Assembly: GCA_037893225.1 (NCBI GenBank)
Contig: JAZGUH010000618.1
Span: 248,001-312,000 of the forward strand
Direction of reading: 5' to 3'
DNA: 64,000 nt
DNA from: Hippasteria phrygiana
Lineage: Eukaryota > Echinodermata > Asteroidea > Valvatida > Goniasteridae
The number at the start of each line of letters is the position of its first letter. Position 1 is the first letter of the stretch. Shown here one piece after another: positions 45,166 to 55,185 of this stretch. The position numbers were made by a program, and so were the translations under genes. The notes under the pieces were generated by a model. That model ran no database searches. It had not been told where the DNA came from and was given only the letters and a program-made list of their open reading frames with translations.

Positions 45166-46010
45166 AACTTAACCATAAAATCTGCGCGAGCTAATTCCTG
45201 ATTCTTGCCTATTTATTTCCAAGGTAGCTATGTACACAAAGTGGGAATGGTTGACCGGTCATGCGTTGACGATGATTACCTGCCACATTTGTGGTGATTT
45301 GCTTCGCTGAGCCGGCCCACTAACGTAATACCTGTCCGAGTGGCTTTATCGCCTTTTTAAACATTTGGAATGCGATACTTGAGCCGATTAGTAATTAGTA
45401 TCCTGAATCTGTTCTCCAGAAAAAGTCATGTCATCATGTACGGAGAAATATTTATATATCGATCAGTCTGATTATATATGGCCGGTAGCGGAAGACGCGC
45501 ACTTTACAAAACTACTGTCGGCCTAAGTTGCATAAAACGCATGGAGGAATAAAAACCAAAGATCGTATAGCGCTGTTACGCCCCAACTACGGTCATGGTA
45601 CCAACTATACTTGGGCCAGTCCCATCTATAGTTGGGCCGGTACCAACTAGAACATGATTATGCATGATCACGGGGTTTGGGCTGCATTGTTATGCAAATC
45701 TCCGGCCGTGCACGTGTATGTACATGTACATGTACATGTACAATGTACATTTTATTTGTGCATGGACGGTTATGAAAAATTGAAGGCCGGGAGGTGGGGT
45801 CATTCCTTGAAGAAAAGAAAACAGACATAATGTTTTGTTTTCTCAAATATTTAATTAGCATGTGATTGGGGTAAGTCTCGCTAGAGTGCCGAGTACACTT
45901 GTCTCGATTCCTTCACATTTTTCGTCTGTAACAATACAAAAATACACTGCAATTTTATATCAATTCGTTAATTATTTGTTATTTAAATAAAGTGAAATGT
46001 ACGGTGTTCA
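45166..46010. other. Upstream of HHIP-like gene; no second gene seen
   Basis: This should contain the HHIP-like promoter, but no TATA box or clear initiator was identified. CAAAGATCGTATAGCGC at about 45557 matches the terminus of the P-type element at 46193, followed by CCAACTA/TAGTTGG motifs. It looks like a solo or deleted relative. Confidence 0.45.
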
Positions 46011-46011
46011 A

Positions 46012-46192
46012 GTAATAAGAATGAGTTTTCAGTGCCTAGTGCAGTCCATCCCTCCCAACCATAGTTGGGACCACCACTTTGTGGCAGGCAATGCATAACA
46101 TGGCTGATAATTTTTAAATACGGTGAAATTGTGTTCAAGTAATAAGACTGAGTATTCAGTGCCTATAGCGCAGTCCCAACCATAGTTGGGAC
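46012..46192. repeat. Tandem repeat that served as target for the P-type element
   Basis: Two diverged copies of a ~125-bp unit: AGTAATAAGAATGAG... and AGTAATAAGACTGAG..., each ending CCCAACCATAGTTGGGACC. The second copy is cut at GTTGGGAC (46185-46192) by the element. GTTGGGACCAC followed by TGTGGCAGGCA occurs at 46065 and again after the element at 53115. Confidence 0.65.
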
Positions 46193-46556
46193 CAAAGATC
46201 GTATAGCGCCGCGTAGCGGCGCAAGATGGAGAATTCGGCCGAAATTGTGAAATCACCATGGGCGCCATTGGCCGCCATTTGAGCAAGCAAAATCATCGGT
46301 CGAAAGTTACGCGCTATGTGTTTTGCATACATCTGGCAATGTGGCATACAACATGTCAACTAATTGTTCGGCGATTCGCTGCAAAAATCGGCAGAAAAAC
46401 TGCCCGGAGTTGTCATTTTTCCGATTTCCCAAGAATAAAGAAAGGTAATTATCTATCGATATTGGAATAGGCCTATGTTGAAACTGAAAGTATAATTTTA
46501 CGGTTTTTCTAGACATGATAGACACGGTACGGAATAGTACAATTTTTTGACAAGTA

Positions 46557-47987
46557 CGTTAGCCTATTTGGGTCGATTTGTATTGCCATTTGCACTCAAA
46601 TTTTAAGAAGGCAAAAATTCTGGGGTGGGGCAGCGTGGATATGGTTGGAAAATAAACATTAACCGATGAGAGCATCAGAATAAAGATTTTGTTGAAAAAC
46701 AAAATTTATTTAGGCCAAATTTTAACTCAGTCATAGTTTTGATAGGCTAGCTCCAGACAAGCCCAGGCCAAGGCCCCCTTGGCCCTATGCCTAAATAGTA
46801 CAAGTTACAACTGGCATGTGCATGCTATGCCTAACCATGGAAGAAGGAACGGCCTAAACATGGCCTAACTTGTGTCTAGCATTTCTCACAGATTTTGTTT
46901 GTTTTCTTGGTTGTTTGTGTTTTTTTGTGTTTCTATTTGTTGATTCTGTATTTTGGTTTTATTTGTGCTTTTGTTTGTTTTTTTGTTTTGTCTGTGTATT
47001 CTCTTCTAAGACTGGAGCTTAGCCCAGTAGGCAAAGTAACTAAAAAACATGTTTAGCATCCCCACCAGCTTCCTTTTTGGAAAATGAGGAAAATGAGGTG
47101 AAAAAACCCAAAATGTCACCGATCCATCAAGAAATAATATACTTGCCAGTCAGAACTTCTAAAACCACTGTAAACATGTTCTCTTGTCCAACAGTTCTCT
47201 TGTCCAACAGTTCTCTTGTCCAACAGTTCTCTTGTCCAACAGTTCTCTTGTCCAACAGTTCTCTTGTCCAACAGTTCTCTTGTCCAACAGTTCTCTTGTC
47301 CAACAGTTCTCTTGTCCAACAGTTCTCTTGTCCAACATGTCTCTTTAATGTTTGTGTATTTGAACAGTTGAAAAACCTGTGGTTGTCCGAGATTTTAAAA
47401 AATATGGCGGCCTTCTTGAAAATTAAAAAATATAAATCTCTCTTTCCTTTTTTGTTTACTTTGCCTTACAAAAATAAGGATGCCTGGGTCTTGGTGATTC
47501 AGGATGTAAAATCAAACAGTCCAGGAAGGCTCCATTTGAAATCGCAAACATGCAATTTGATTCAACCTCAACCAATTCATCAAAATAAAATTCAGCATTT
47601 CCCAAGAAAAATTTTGTTTTAATAATTTTATTTTTCACTTTTAACAGAATATATATTTAGCTGCTTCTTGATATCCACAGATGCGACTTTTTTTTAAATG
47701 TAAGTATTTTTTACTAAGTTAGAAAATCCTTATATTATAAATGTATAAACTATAACATTTTCTGTTAAACTTTCAATGACAGATGCCAACGCTAGGTACA
47801 AAGAACGAGACGTCGTGATCTGGTTGGAAGAACCCCTTGGTACCTATACAGTAACTGTTGGCTGTGCTCCAAGCATTTTGAGACCAATCGGTTTGTAAAC
47901 GGGCAGAAACAGCGACTGATTAAGTGGAATGCCATACCTACCCTTTTTGATGTCCCCAACCCACCAAAGCCAGTAGCTACAGCAAGG
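46557..47987 (+). repeat. 1,431-bp tandem duplication, copy 1
   Basis: Matches 47988-49418 with only a handful of differences that I could see (for example near 46922, 46956 and 47605). The copies join with a 2-base CG microhomology. It includes intron, the 16-bp minisatellite and most of the second THAP exon, and is cut at that exon's GCAAGG/CG. Confidence 0.9.
47179..47338 (+). repeat. 16-bp minisatellite, 10 units (copy 1)
   Basis: GTTCTCTTGTCCAACA is repeated ten times with no visible variation, in the transposon's intron. The duplicate array is at 48610-48769. Confidence 0.9.
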
Positions 47988-49418
47988 CGTTAGCCTATTT
48001 GGGTCGATTTGTATTGCCATTTGCACTCAAATTTTAAGAAGGCAAAAATTCTGGGGTGGGGCAGCGTGGATATGGTTGGAAAATAAACATTAACCGATGA
48101 GAGCATCAGAATAAAGATTTTGTTGAAAAACAAAATTTATTTAGGCCAAATTTTAACTCAGTCATAGTTTTGATAGGCTAGCTCCAGACAAGCCCAGGCC
48201 AAGGCCCCCTTGGCCCTATGCCTAAATAGTACAAGTTACAACTGGCATGTGCATGCTATGCCTAACCATGGAAGAAGGAACGGCCTAAACATGGCCTAAC
48301 TTGTGTCTAGCATTTCTCACAGATTTTGTTTGTTTTCTTGGTTGTTTGTGTGTTTTTGTGTTTCTATTTGTTGATTCTGTATTTCGGTTTTATTTGTGCT
48401 TTTGTTTGTTTTTTTGTTTTGTCTGTGTATTCTCTTCTAAGACTGGAGCTTAGCCCAGTAGGCAAAGTAACTAAAAAACATGTTTAGCATCCCCACCAGC
48501 TTCCTTTTTGGAAAATGAGGAAAATGAGGTGAAAAAACCCAAAATGTCACCGATCCATCAAGAAATAATATACTTGCCAGTCAGAACTTCTAAAACCACT
48601 GTAAACATGTTCTCTTGTCCAACAGTTCTCTTGTCCAACAGTTCTCTTGTCCAACAGTTCTCTTGTCCAACAGTTCTCTTGTCCAACAGTTCTCTTGTCC
48701 AACAGTTCTCTTGTCCAACAGTTCTCTTGTCCAACAGTTCTCTTGTCCAACAGTTCTCTTGTCCAACATGTCTCTTTAATGTTTGTGTATTTGAACAGTT
48801 GAAAAACCTGTGGTTGTCCGAGATTTTAAAAAATATGGCGGCCTTCTTGAAAATTAAAAAATATAAATCTCTCTTTCCTTTTTTGTTTACTTTGCCTTAC
48901 AAAAATAAGGATGCCTGGGTCTTGGTGATTCAGGATGTAAAATCAAACAGTCCAGGAAGGCTCCATTTGAAATCGCAAACATGCAATTTGATTCAACCTC
49001 AACCAATTCATCAAAATAAAATTCAGCATTTCCCGAGAAAAATTTTGTTTTAATAATTTTATTTTTCACTTTTAACAGAATATATATTTAGCTGCTTCTT
49101 GATATCCACAGATGCGACTTTTTTTTAAATGTAAGTATTTTTTACTAAGTTAGAAAATCCTTATATTATAAATGTATAAACTATAACATTTTCTGTTAAA
49201 CTTTCAATGACAGATGCCAACGCTAGGTACAAAGAACGAGACGTCGTGATCTGGTTGGAAGAACCCCTTGGTACCTATACAGTAACTGTTGGCTGTGCTC
49301 CAAGCATTTTGAGACCAATCGGTTTGTAAACGGGCAGAAACAGCGACTGATTAAGTGGAATGCCATACCTACCCTTTTTGATGTCCCCAACCCACCAAAG
49401 CCAGTAGCTACAGCAAGG
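47988..49418 (+). repeat. 1,431-bp tandem duplication, copy 2
   Basis: The second unit; it continues into the complete second THAP exon. It holds the same nonsense TAG as copy 1, so that mutation predates the duplication. The 181-residue frame seen in both copies is intronic and driven by the minisatellite. Confidence 0.9.
48610..48769 (+). repeat. 16-bp minisatellite, 10 units (copy 2)
   Basis: Same unit and same unit number as 47179-47338. Equal length of a fast-changing array supports a very recent segmental copy. Confidence 0.9.
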
Positions 49419-51299
49419 CGCCCTCTGAAGCGTAAACTGGAGCTTGGTGGTGATGACTTGGACACATCCATAAAGCATGCATAAGGTAATTCATTTACAC
49501 TTTGACCTGCCTTTCTAAGTTCTGTAGGTGTTTTGTTTTGTTTTGTTTTGTTTTGTTTGGGGAGGGGTGGATAAAAAAAAAGTAATATGGATATGATAGC
49601 CTTGGGGACCAAAATGACAGTTTTTGACCACAATGAACAGTTTGGGGGGAGGGGAGGGGAGAGGAAGGCAGTTTTAGATCATACAATTCTTTTTTGTGAG
49701 GGGGTTTGAGTCTAGGCCGCCCCGGGTCCCCCTGCCCCTCCCCCCCCCCCCCCAAATCTCTCCCCAACTATGAATCAGACATACTTTAATGGGTTAAGTC
49801 ATTCCAATAGTGCCTGTTCCCATTTCAGTTTCCTTAATGTAGCAACTGGGTGCATAGTACTTCCCCCACAATTGATACCATGATCAATACAAGTGAATGT
49901 TCATTTTCTTATTTCTATTTGATTCATCTTTATATAAATAACACCATGTGGGTACTTTTTCAGTAAAATTTAAACATCTTGGTACAACATTGATTAGTTT
50001 CAGTGTGGCCCCATAACAACAAAGACATGTATGCAAAATGAGAAACTTTCCAATAAAAAATTTGACTGATGAAAACGGATGGTTAAAAGAACGTGTTGAT
50101 TGTCCATTTTGAAAAAAGGTAAATTCCATTTTATTACAAGGATGATCTTGGAGTGTCCTTGTTTAGCAGGCAGAAACTTTGCATTCACCTGTTTTCTCTT
50201 CAAAGTTTACCATTATATTTGTTAAGTTTCTAAATTCATTTTGGCAAACATTTTTTCTCTTTTAACCTCAGTTTCTGATGTAGCCCATGACCATCCTTAT
50301 GGAAAGCATTGCACTGATGGAATTCCCACATCCCATGAAGAGCTTCCTCGACAGGGACAGCAGAGGCCAAGTAAGCAGAGCAGATCTCTACAGAAGGAAC
50401 GGGTGAAAACAACCAGATTAAAGCAGAGGTCAAACGTCTTCAAACTATGCTCACTAAACTGACTGTAGGTGGGAGGTGGGCAGAGCATAGGTGATATGGG
50501 TGCTACTCAGTACTTGAAAGAGCCATCATTGTCATTCTTTGCTTCACAGCTGAGGAATTCAAGTCAGCGTGTGAAGGCAAGAGGCAGGAGATGGTCATAT
50601 ACTGACAAAGTAATTGCCTTGTCTCTTTACTATCATTCAAGGTCCTAGAGCATACCAATTATGTAGCAGAATATTCACACTTCCCTCTGTATCATCTCTA
50701 CGAAAATGGTTACTTAATAGAATAATAGTGTTCAGATTCATCCAGGATTTTCCCCCACTGTTCTCAATTTGCTGAAACATAAAGTCTGTGGAATGAGTGA
50801 CAGGGATAAGCTTTGTGTATATATTAACCTTTGATGAAATGAGTTTGCGAGCCCGTTTGTCCTACGATATTTCCTGTGACAGGGTTGAAGGATTTGAAGA
50901 TTATGGGCTCCTTGCTAGGGCAACTAGAGTTGCTGACCATGCACTGGTTTATATAGTTAGAGGAATGTTTTCCAATTGGAAGCAACCAATCGGTTATTTT
51001 CTCTCAAGAGATGCTACACCAGCAAATACTTTAGAAGATCTACTTAAGGAGTGTTTGCATAACCTGAAAGAAATTGGATTAACCTCTAAATTGGTAGTGT
51101 GTGATCAAGGTTCTAGCAATGTAAATATGTACAAATCTCTCTATTTCTGCAGAAAAACCAAGTTTTGACTTGTAATTACTGGTATGGGCAACAGCTGTAT
51201 CTAATTTAAAACTGTTGAAAAAACAATCTGAGCCAGTACAGGCATTGAAAGGAGAAGGAATTTGTGAAGTTTGTTGGTAATGGACATACAGCCGCACAT

Positions 51300-51892
51300 T
51301 AGGGGTGTGCATTTACGGGTAGTAAAAGAACCGGGTACCCGATTGAAAAAAATATGGGGTACCCGGGTACCCGTCAAAGAAACCAAACCAAAAACTTCCA
51401 ATCCCGGAAGTTGTAATAATGTCTTTCTCCGAGATTCAAAAGTCTGATTTCAGGCAAAAGTCTGAAAAATCTCATGCCTGTCCAGTAATGATAACTACTC
51501 CGCCATTACATGTTCCGGCACATGCATGCGCCGGCATATCACAAAAGACGGAAGCTTTATACAGTTGTAATTATTGTGGAATGAGGCATGCTATTATGTC
51601 TAGTCAAGGCTCTATATCCATACCCAGACTACAAAAATCCACAACTGGTAAATTCCCTTTATTGTCAACTTTTGTGAGCTCATCAATGTGAAATCTGTAC
51701 TGGTTTCCCCTAGTCGGGTGTTAATTATGAAAATTCCCGACAAATAACGTTAGAAACCTTTCTGTTTTCATTGTCTGGGAAGTTACTATGCGATAAAGTA
51801 AAGTTGTACGGGTACTCGATTCCATAAGCTAGAACCGGTTCCTGATATGAACGGTCGGGTACTCGGGTACCCGGTTCCGATGCACACCCCTA
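51300..51892. mobile_element. hAT-type MITE with 8-bp target duplication
   Basis: Termini TAGGGGTGTGCA and TGCACACCCCTA, flanked by exact CCGCACAT at 51292-51299 and 51893-51900. Subterminal GGGTACCCG motifs repeat at both ends. 8-bp duplications and these ends fit the hAT superfamily. The 90-residue frame inside includes CNYCG but is not a clear transposase. It is inserted in the 3' part of the P-type element. Confidence 0.8.
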
Positions 51893-51900
51893 CCGCACAT

Positions 51901-53077
51901 TGTTTCATTGAAATTATTTCCACTGAAATAATTAATGTGGGATTTTGAGAGTCTCCAGAGAGGTGATATTATATTTTGTTAAACAAATTTTCCTCCATAG
52001 ATGCAGTCCTCTAATGTATTGTAATACAAACTGGTTGAATTGCACAAGACTTTGATGTTTTATTTGTGTCAATTTTCATACATTACCTGCCTGAAACACA
52101 TCTACATGTATGTAAGAAGTTTGTCATGCAGTACCACATGCAGAAAAGCTTGAAACACTTGTGCATGGAATGACCTGACTTTGGTAACAATAAAACATTG
52201 AAATTAACTCATTTGTCGTTTTTTGGGTTATTTGTTTGTATGTCTTTCCTGTTTGTTGCAAAGAAACACCTTGATCAAAGTTGTCTGTTGAAAGGAAGGA
52301 CACACCCAGGATTTGTAAATCCATTAAAAAGTTACAATAAATCTCAAAGATAACACGGAAAGCATATGGGGAGGAGGATAGTGGCATATATCCAACATGT
52401 TATTAGGCAGGTTATCGAGCCACAGATTTTTAAACAGTACACTGCGCAACATGAAAATCATTTCAGGGGTTTGGGGATTTGTAATGAATTTTCGGCAAAC
52501 CTCTCCAACATATTTATGCATACCCTTTCTTTCCACAAATTAATTAAATAAAAAAAAATTTTTTTGGGGGGGGGGGAGGCAATCGGGGACAGTTCCAGAA
52601 TTTGTTGCAGAGGAAGGCCAGGCTTGACAGGGTTTTTATTCTTACCCGTAAAAGCAAAATTAAAAGCAAAACCAACCCCCCCCCAAAAAAAAAAAAAAAA
52701 TAAATAAAATAAAACAAACCAAAACAAAAACTGAACAAATGCAGGCCGCTAATCTTTTTTAACCCAGGAAAAATTAAGGGAAAACAAACCCAAAACAGCG
52801 CCTAATATTTCAAACCTCTGGAAGCGCTAAAGTAAAAACAAATTGATCCTTTTTTTCTTAAATTCATTTACAAAAAATGTTTGATTTTCAGAAAATCTTT
52901 CACATACAGGGGTCATAAATGTGACATGTACCGCGCTGGAGCATGCATGCACAGTGCGCATTGCATTGTTTACATCCGGGTATTTTGTCTAGCGTTGCTT
53001 GCATGCTCGAATGGCGCCCATACCCACCCGTACCCATGGCGATTACAACGCAATGCGCGTATTCGCCATGCAGTTAC
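51901..53077 (+). other. 3' part of the P-type element, no clear coding
   Basis: The C-terminal transposase region is expected here but frames are short. 52366-52551 reads 61 residues without recognisable motif. A G run and A run lie at 52565-52576 and 52677-52700. GCATGCATGCACAGTGCGCA precedes the right terminal repeat. Confidence 0.4.
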
Positions 53078-53172
53078 CCATCTCGCGCCGCTACGCGGCG
53101 CTATAGTATCTTTGGTTGGGACCACTACTTCAATCCTGGCCCAACTGTGGCAGGCAGTAATTCCACAACATG

Positions 53173-53307
53173 GAGCAAGTTCGAGCGGCGACTATTTGTC
53201 AACCACTATAGTCGATTTTCCATGGTAATATGTACACGAAATACATATTAGGTACCAGGCAAAATCGACTATAGTGGTCGACAAATAGTCGCCACTCGAA
53301 CTTGCTC
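53173..53307. mobile_element. Foldback MITE (GAGCAAGTTCGAG family), copy 2
   Basis: Arms begin GAGCAAGTTCGAGCGGCGAC and are complemented to CTCGAACTTGCTC. Same family as 25117-25247. It starts 50 bp beyond the P-type target duplication. Confidence 0.75.
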
Positions 53308-54771
53308 TGTACCATGGGCGGAGATCCCGGGGGGGATGGGGGGGGGGGGGGGATATATCCCCCCCCCCCCCCCACTTTTTGACCTGGGGGGGATGACCAA
53401 TGTAATCATCCCCCCCCCCCCCCCCCCCCCCCCCACTTTTTAAGGGTAGGCGTACTAACTTGCGCAGAGTCCGTAACTTGCCAATACATGTATTTTTGTT
53501 TCGCTATACATGTGATGACTTTCCATTGTTCCCTTTATTCAAATATAACCCATCCCCATAGACTAAGCACTAGTTTGCCTGTCCTCACTTTTTCCGGGAC
53601 AAAGAAATAAATGTGAGGACAGTATTGTTCCCTTTGTTATACCCTTTTTTCTGTCCTCGCGTGTAATGCGATACCATGACACCTTGACAGGCCAGCACCA
53701 CGCAGCCCAGCAAGTGCGAGTGTCGTTTGTTTACTTTCCCTGCATTGAGTTTAAACGCACTGTGGGCAAGAGCTCGGTATGTACAGGCGCGGATCCGGGG
53801 GGGGGGGGGGGGGGGGGGGGGCGCGGGGGCACGTGCCCCCCGGTAAATTGAGTCAAAAAACAAAAACCAAAAACAAAAAAAAGAGGGAAAAAAAAGAGGG
53901 GGAGGTGAGAGAAAAGGAGGGGAGGAGGAGGGCAACCTCTTAAAAAAATACCGCCGCCGATATTAAACATCTGCTGTGTCTACTTTTTGGCATAAAACTA
54001 CTGAAAAATGCAATAAGAAAAAAAAGGTTATCAATCATGCCATGGAACTGAATCCCTCTTTTAAGAGAAAACCGGAGTATTTCCCGGATCCCTGGGATTT
54101 CAACTCTGTCCATCGATCCCCCTTCAATCCTCCTTGCCGGGTTCGATCCCATTTTAATCCCTTTGCCGGATCTAGTGTAAACGCGGTGCATCTCAACATA
54201 TAATCCCCTTGGGGAGTTTATTACAATGGCCCCAACCAGCAGGAAACAATGGATCACTTGACTGAATGACTTACTAAATGTGCCTAAATCCTCTATTATG
54301 TCTTGCAGCCGATCTGCCGATGGTTTTAACACAGGGCAAGGAACAGTCTGAAATCAAGCCCTTTTCTTGAAAACTTCAACTGAACTGAAATAGAACCAAG
54401 AAAAATTAGACGCCAAAAATGGAAGAGGGAGAAACTTAGATTTTTGTAGTGATGCATGACATGGCAAAAAAATTGCCAAAAAGTAATGGCTAACATGATA
54501 TATATATTCTCCATATACAATGTAATCTTAACAACTTAAAAAAAAAAAAAGTCAGGTGAAAGTGGTCAGGAATTGCCTCAGATTGCACCACGGAGCATCC
54601 AGAATCCAAAATATTCTGGGGCCCTTAAGCGGGCCCCGGACCCAACGCCGTAAGGGCTTCGCGCTCGCATTTATCCGTTTTGGGTGTGCCCCCGTCTAGA
54701 TTTTCGTAGTCATGACATGGCTAAAATAATCACTAGAAAATAATGGCAAAAATCATGATATACATGTATAT
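53308..54771. other. Gene-free stretch with long G/C runs and direct repeats
   Basis: 53329-53435 has G and C runs around ATATAT (a G-run/C-run hairpin) and a second C run. 53788-53842 reads GGCGCGGATCCGG, a long G run and GCACGTGCCCCCCGG, a motif seen at ends of common invertebrate repeats. 54436-54510 and 54701-54770 are diverged direct repeats (GATTTTTGTAGTGATG / GATTTTCGTAGTCATG, then CATGATATA). No gene is supported. Confidence 0.5.
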
Positions 54772-55123
54772 TGTAGCGCCGGTGCCGGTCGGTTGGCGGA
54801 GGGCGCTAGCACGGCACCGCTAGCGGAACCGTTGCGGTGGAGCCCCAGCTGACCGGCCGGTAGAGGGCACCAGCACGGTCCCACAGCGGAGCTGTTGCAA
54901 CGGAGCCCCTGCTGGTCGGCTGGGGAGGCCCGTTGCGTGCGGCGCACGCGCAGTGACCCGTTTCCCTAGTAACAAGCATTGTGCGATCCTCCTCCATTTT
55001 TGTGTGAGGCCTTGTGTATTTTGCTACCCGAATAAACGGCCTAGAGCCCTTCAGAGCTTGAGCAAAGTGTGCCGGAGTGTTCTTTCAGGGTGTACGAGAG
55101 TCCCGCGCACGGTCGACGCTACA
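54772..55123 (+). repeat. 5' LTR of a Ty3/Gypsy retrotransposon
   Basis: 352 bp beginning TGTAGCG and ending CGCTACA, a 7-bp inverted terminus in the TG...CA form. AATAAA at 55031-55036 is a plausible polyadenylation signal. No TATA box is evident. GC-rich, in sharp contrast to the DNA before it. The 3' LTR lies outside the window. Confidence 0.75.
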
Positions 55124-55124
55124 T

Positions 55125-55141
55125 TGGAGGCAGCGGTGACA
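55125..55141 (+). other. Primer-binding site
   Basis: TGGAGGCAGCGGTGAC starts one base after the LTR, the expected place for a site complementary to a tRNA 3' end (TGG pairs with CCA). The tRNA was not identified. Confidence 0.6.
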
Positions 55142-55157
55142 TACCAGGAAAGAGCAA

Positions 55158-55168
55158 ATCAGGTAAAA
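55158..55168 (+). promoter_or_regulatory. Candidate leader splice donor
   Basis: ATCAG/GTAAAA with the junction at 55162/55163, between the primer-binding site and the Gag start at 55186. Paired with the acceptor at 62861 it would give a spliced subgenomic RNA. Sequence-based only. Confidence 0.4.
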
Positions 55169-55185
55169 CCTCAAGTTCTTGCGGC

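Larger units (their letters stand above)
46353..51172 (+). pseudogene. P-element/THAP9-type transposase, broken
   Basis: Inferred exons: 46353-46444 (MSTNCSAIRCKNRQKNC...FFRFPKNKE, first half of a THAP finger); 49214-49485 (second half, with C-SKHFETNRF and AIPTLFDVP; an older duplicate at 47783-47987); 50272-50464 (linker and coiled coil with EVKRLQTMLTKL); 50550-51172. The last has RRWSYTDKVIALSLYYHS, LPSVSSLRKWL, then the RNase H-like core LTFDEMSLRARLSYD, GFEDYG, ALVYIVRGMFSNWKQPIGYF and VVCDQGSSN, with both early acidic catalytic residues. Defects: TAG at 49224-49226 (also 47793-47795) where THAP domains have Trp, TAA at 49482-49484, and shifts near 50405 and 50645. P transposase binds DNA by THAP and uses GTP; that is family knowledge. 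C-terminal parts are not recognisable. Confidence 0.75.
46193..53114 (+). mobile_element. P-element-type DNA transposon, 6.9 kb, inactivated
   Basis: Terminal inverted repeats of 37 bp (46193-46229 and 53078-53114; start CAAAGAT, core TATAGCGCCGCGTAGCGGC) differ at three positions. The flanks are an exact 8-bp direct repeat GTTGGGAC (46185-46192 and 53115-53122), the size made by P elements. Inside are a THAP exon pair, a coiled-coil exon and an RNase H-like transposase exon. A 1,431-bp tandem duplication (46557-49418), nonsense codons, frameshifts and a 593-bp insertion show that this copy is dead. Confidence 0.8.

Noticed and set aside
47077..47622. 181-residue frame present in both duplicates
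   Set aside because: Lies in the transposon intron and is carried by the 16-bp minisatellite; duplicated because the DNA is duplicated.
51419..51691. 90-residue frame in the hAT-type MITE
   Set aside because: Has a CNYCG motif suggestive of a BED-type finger but is too short and lacks the rest; not called as a gene.
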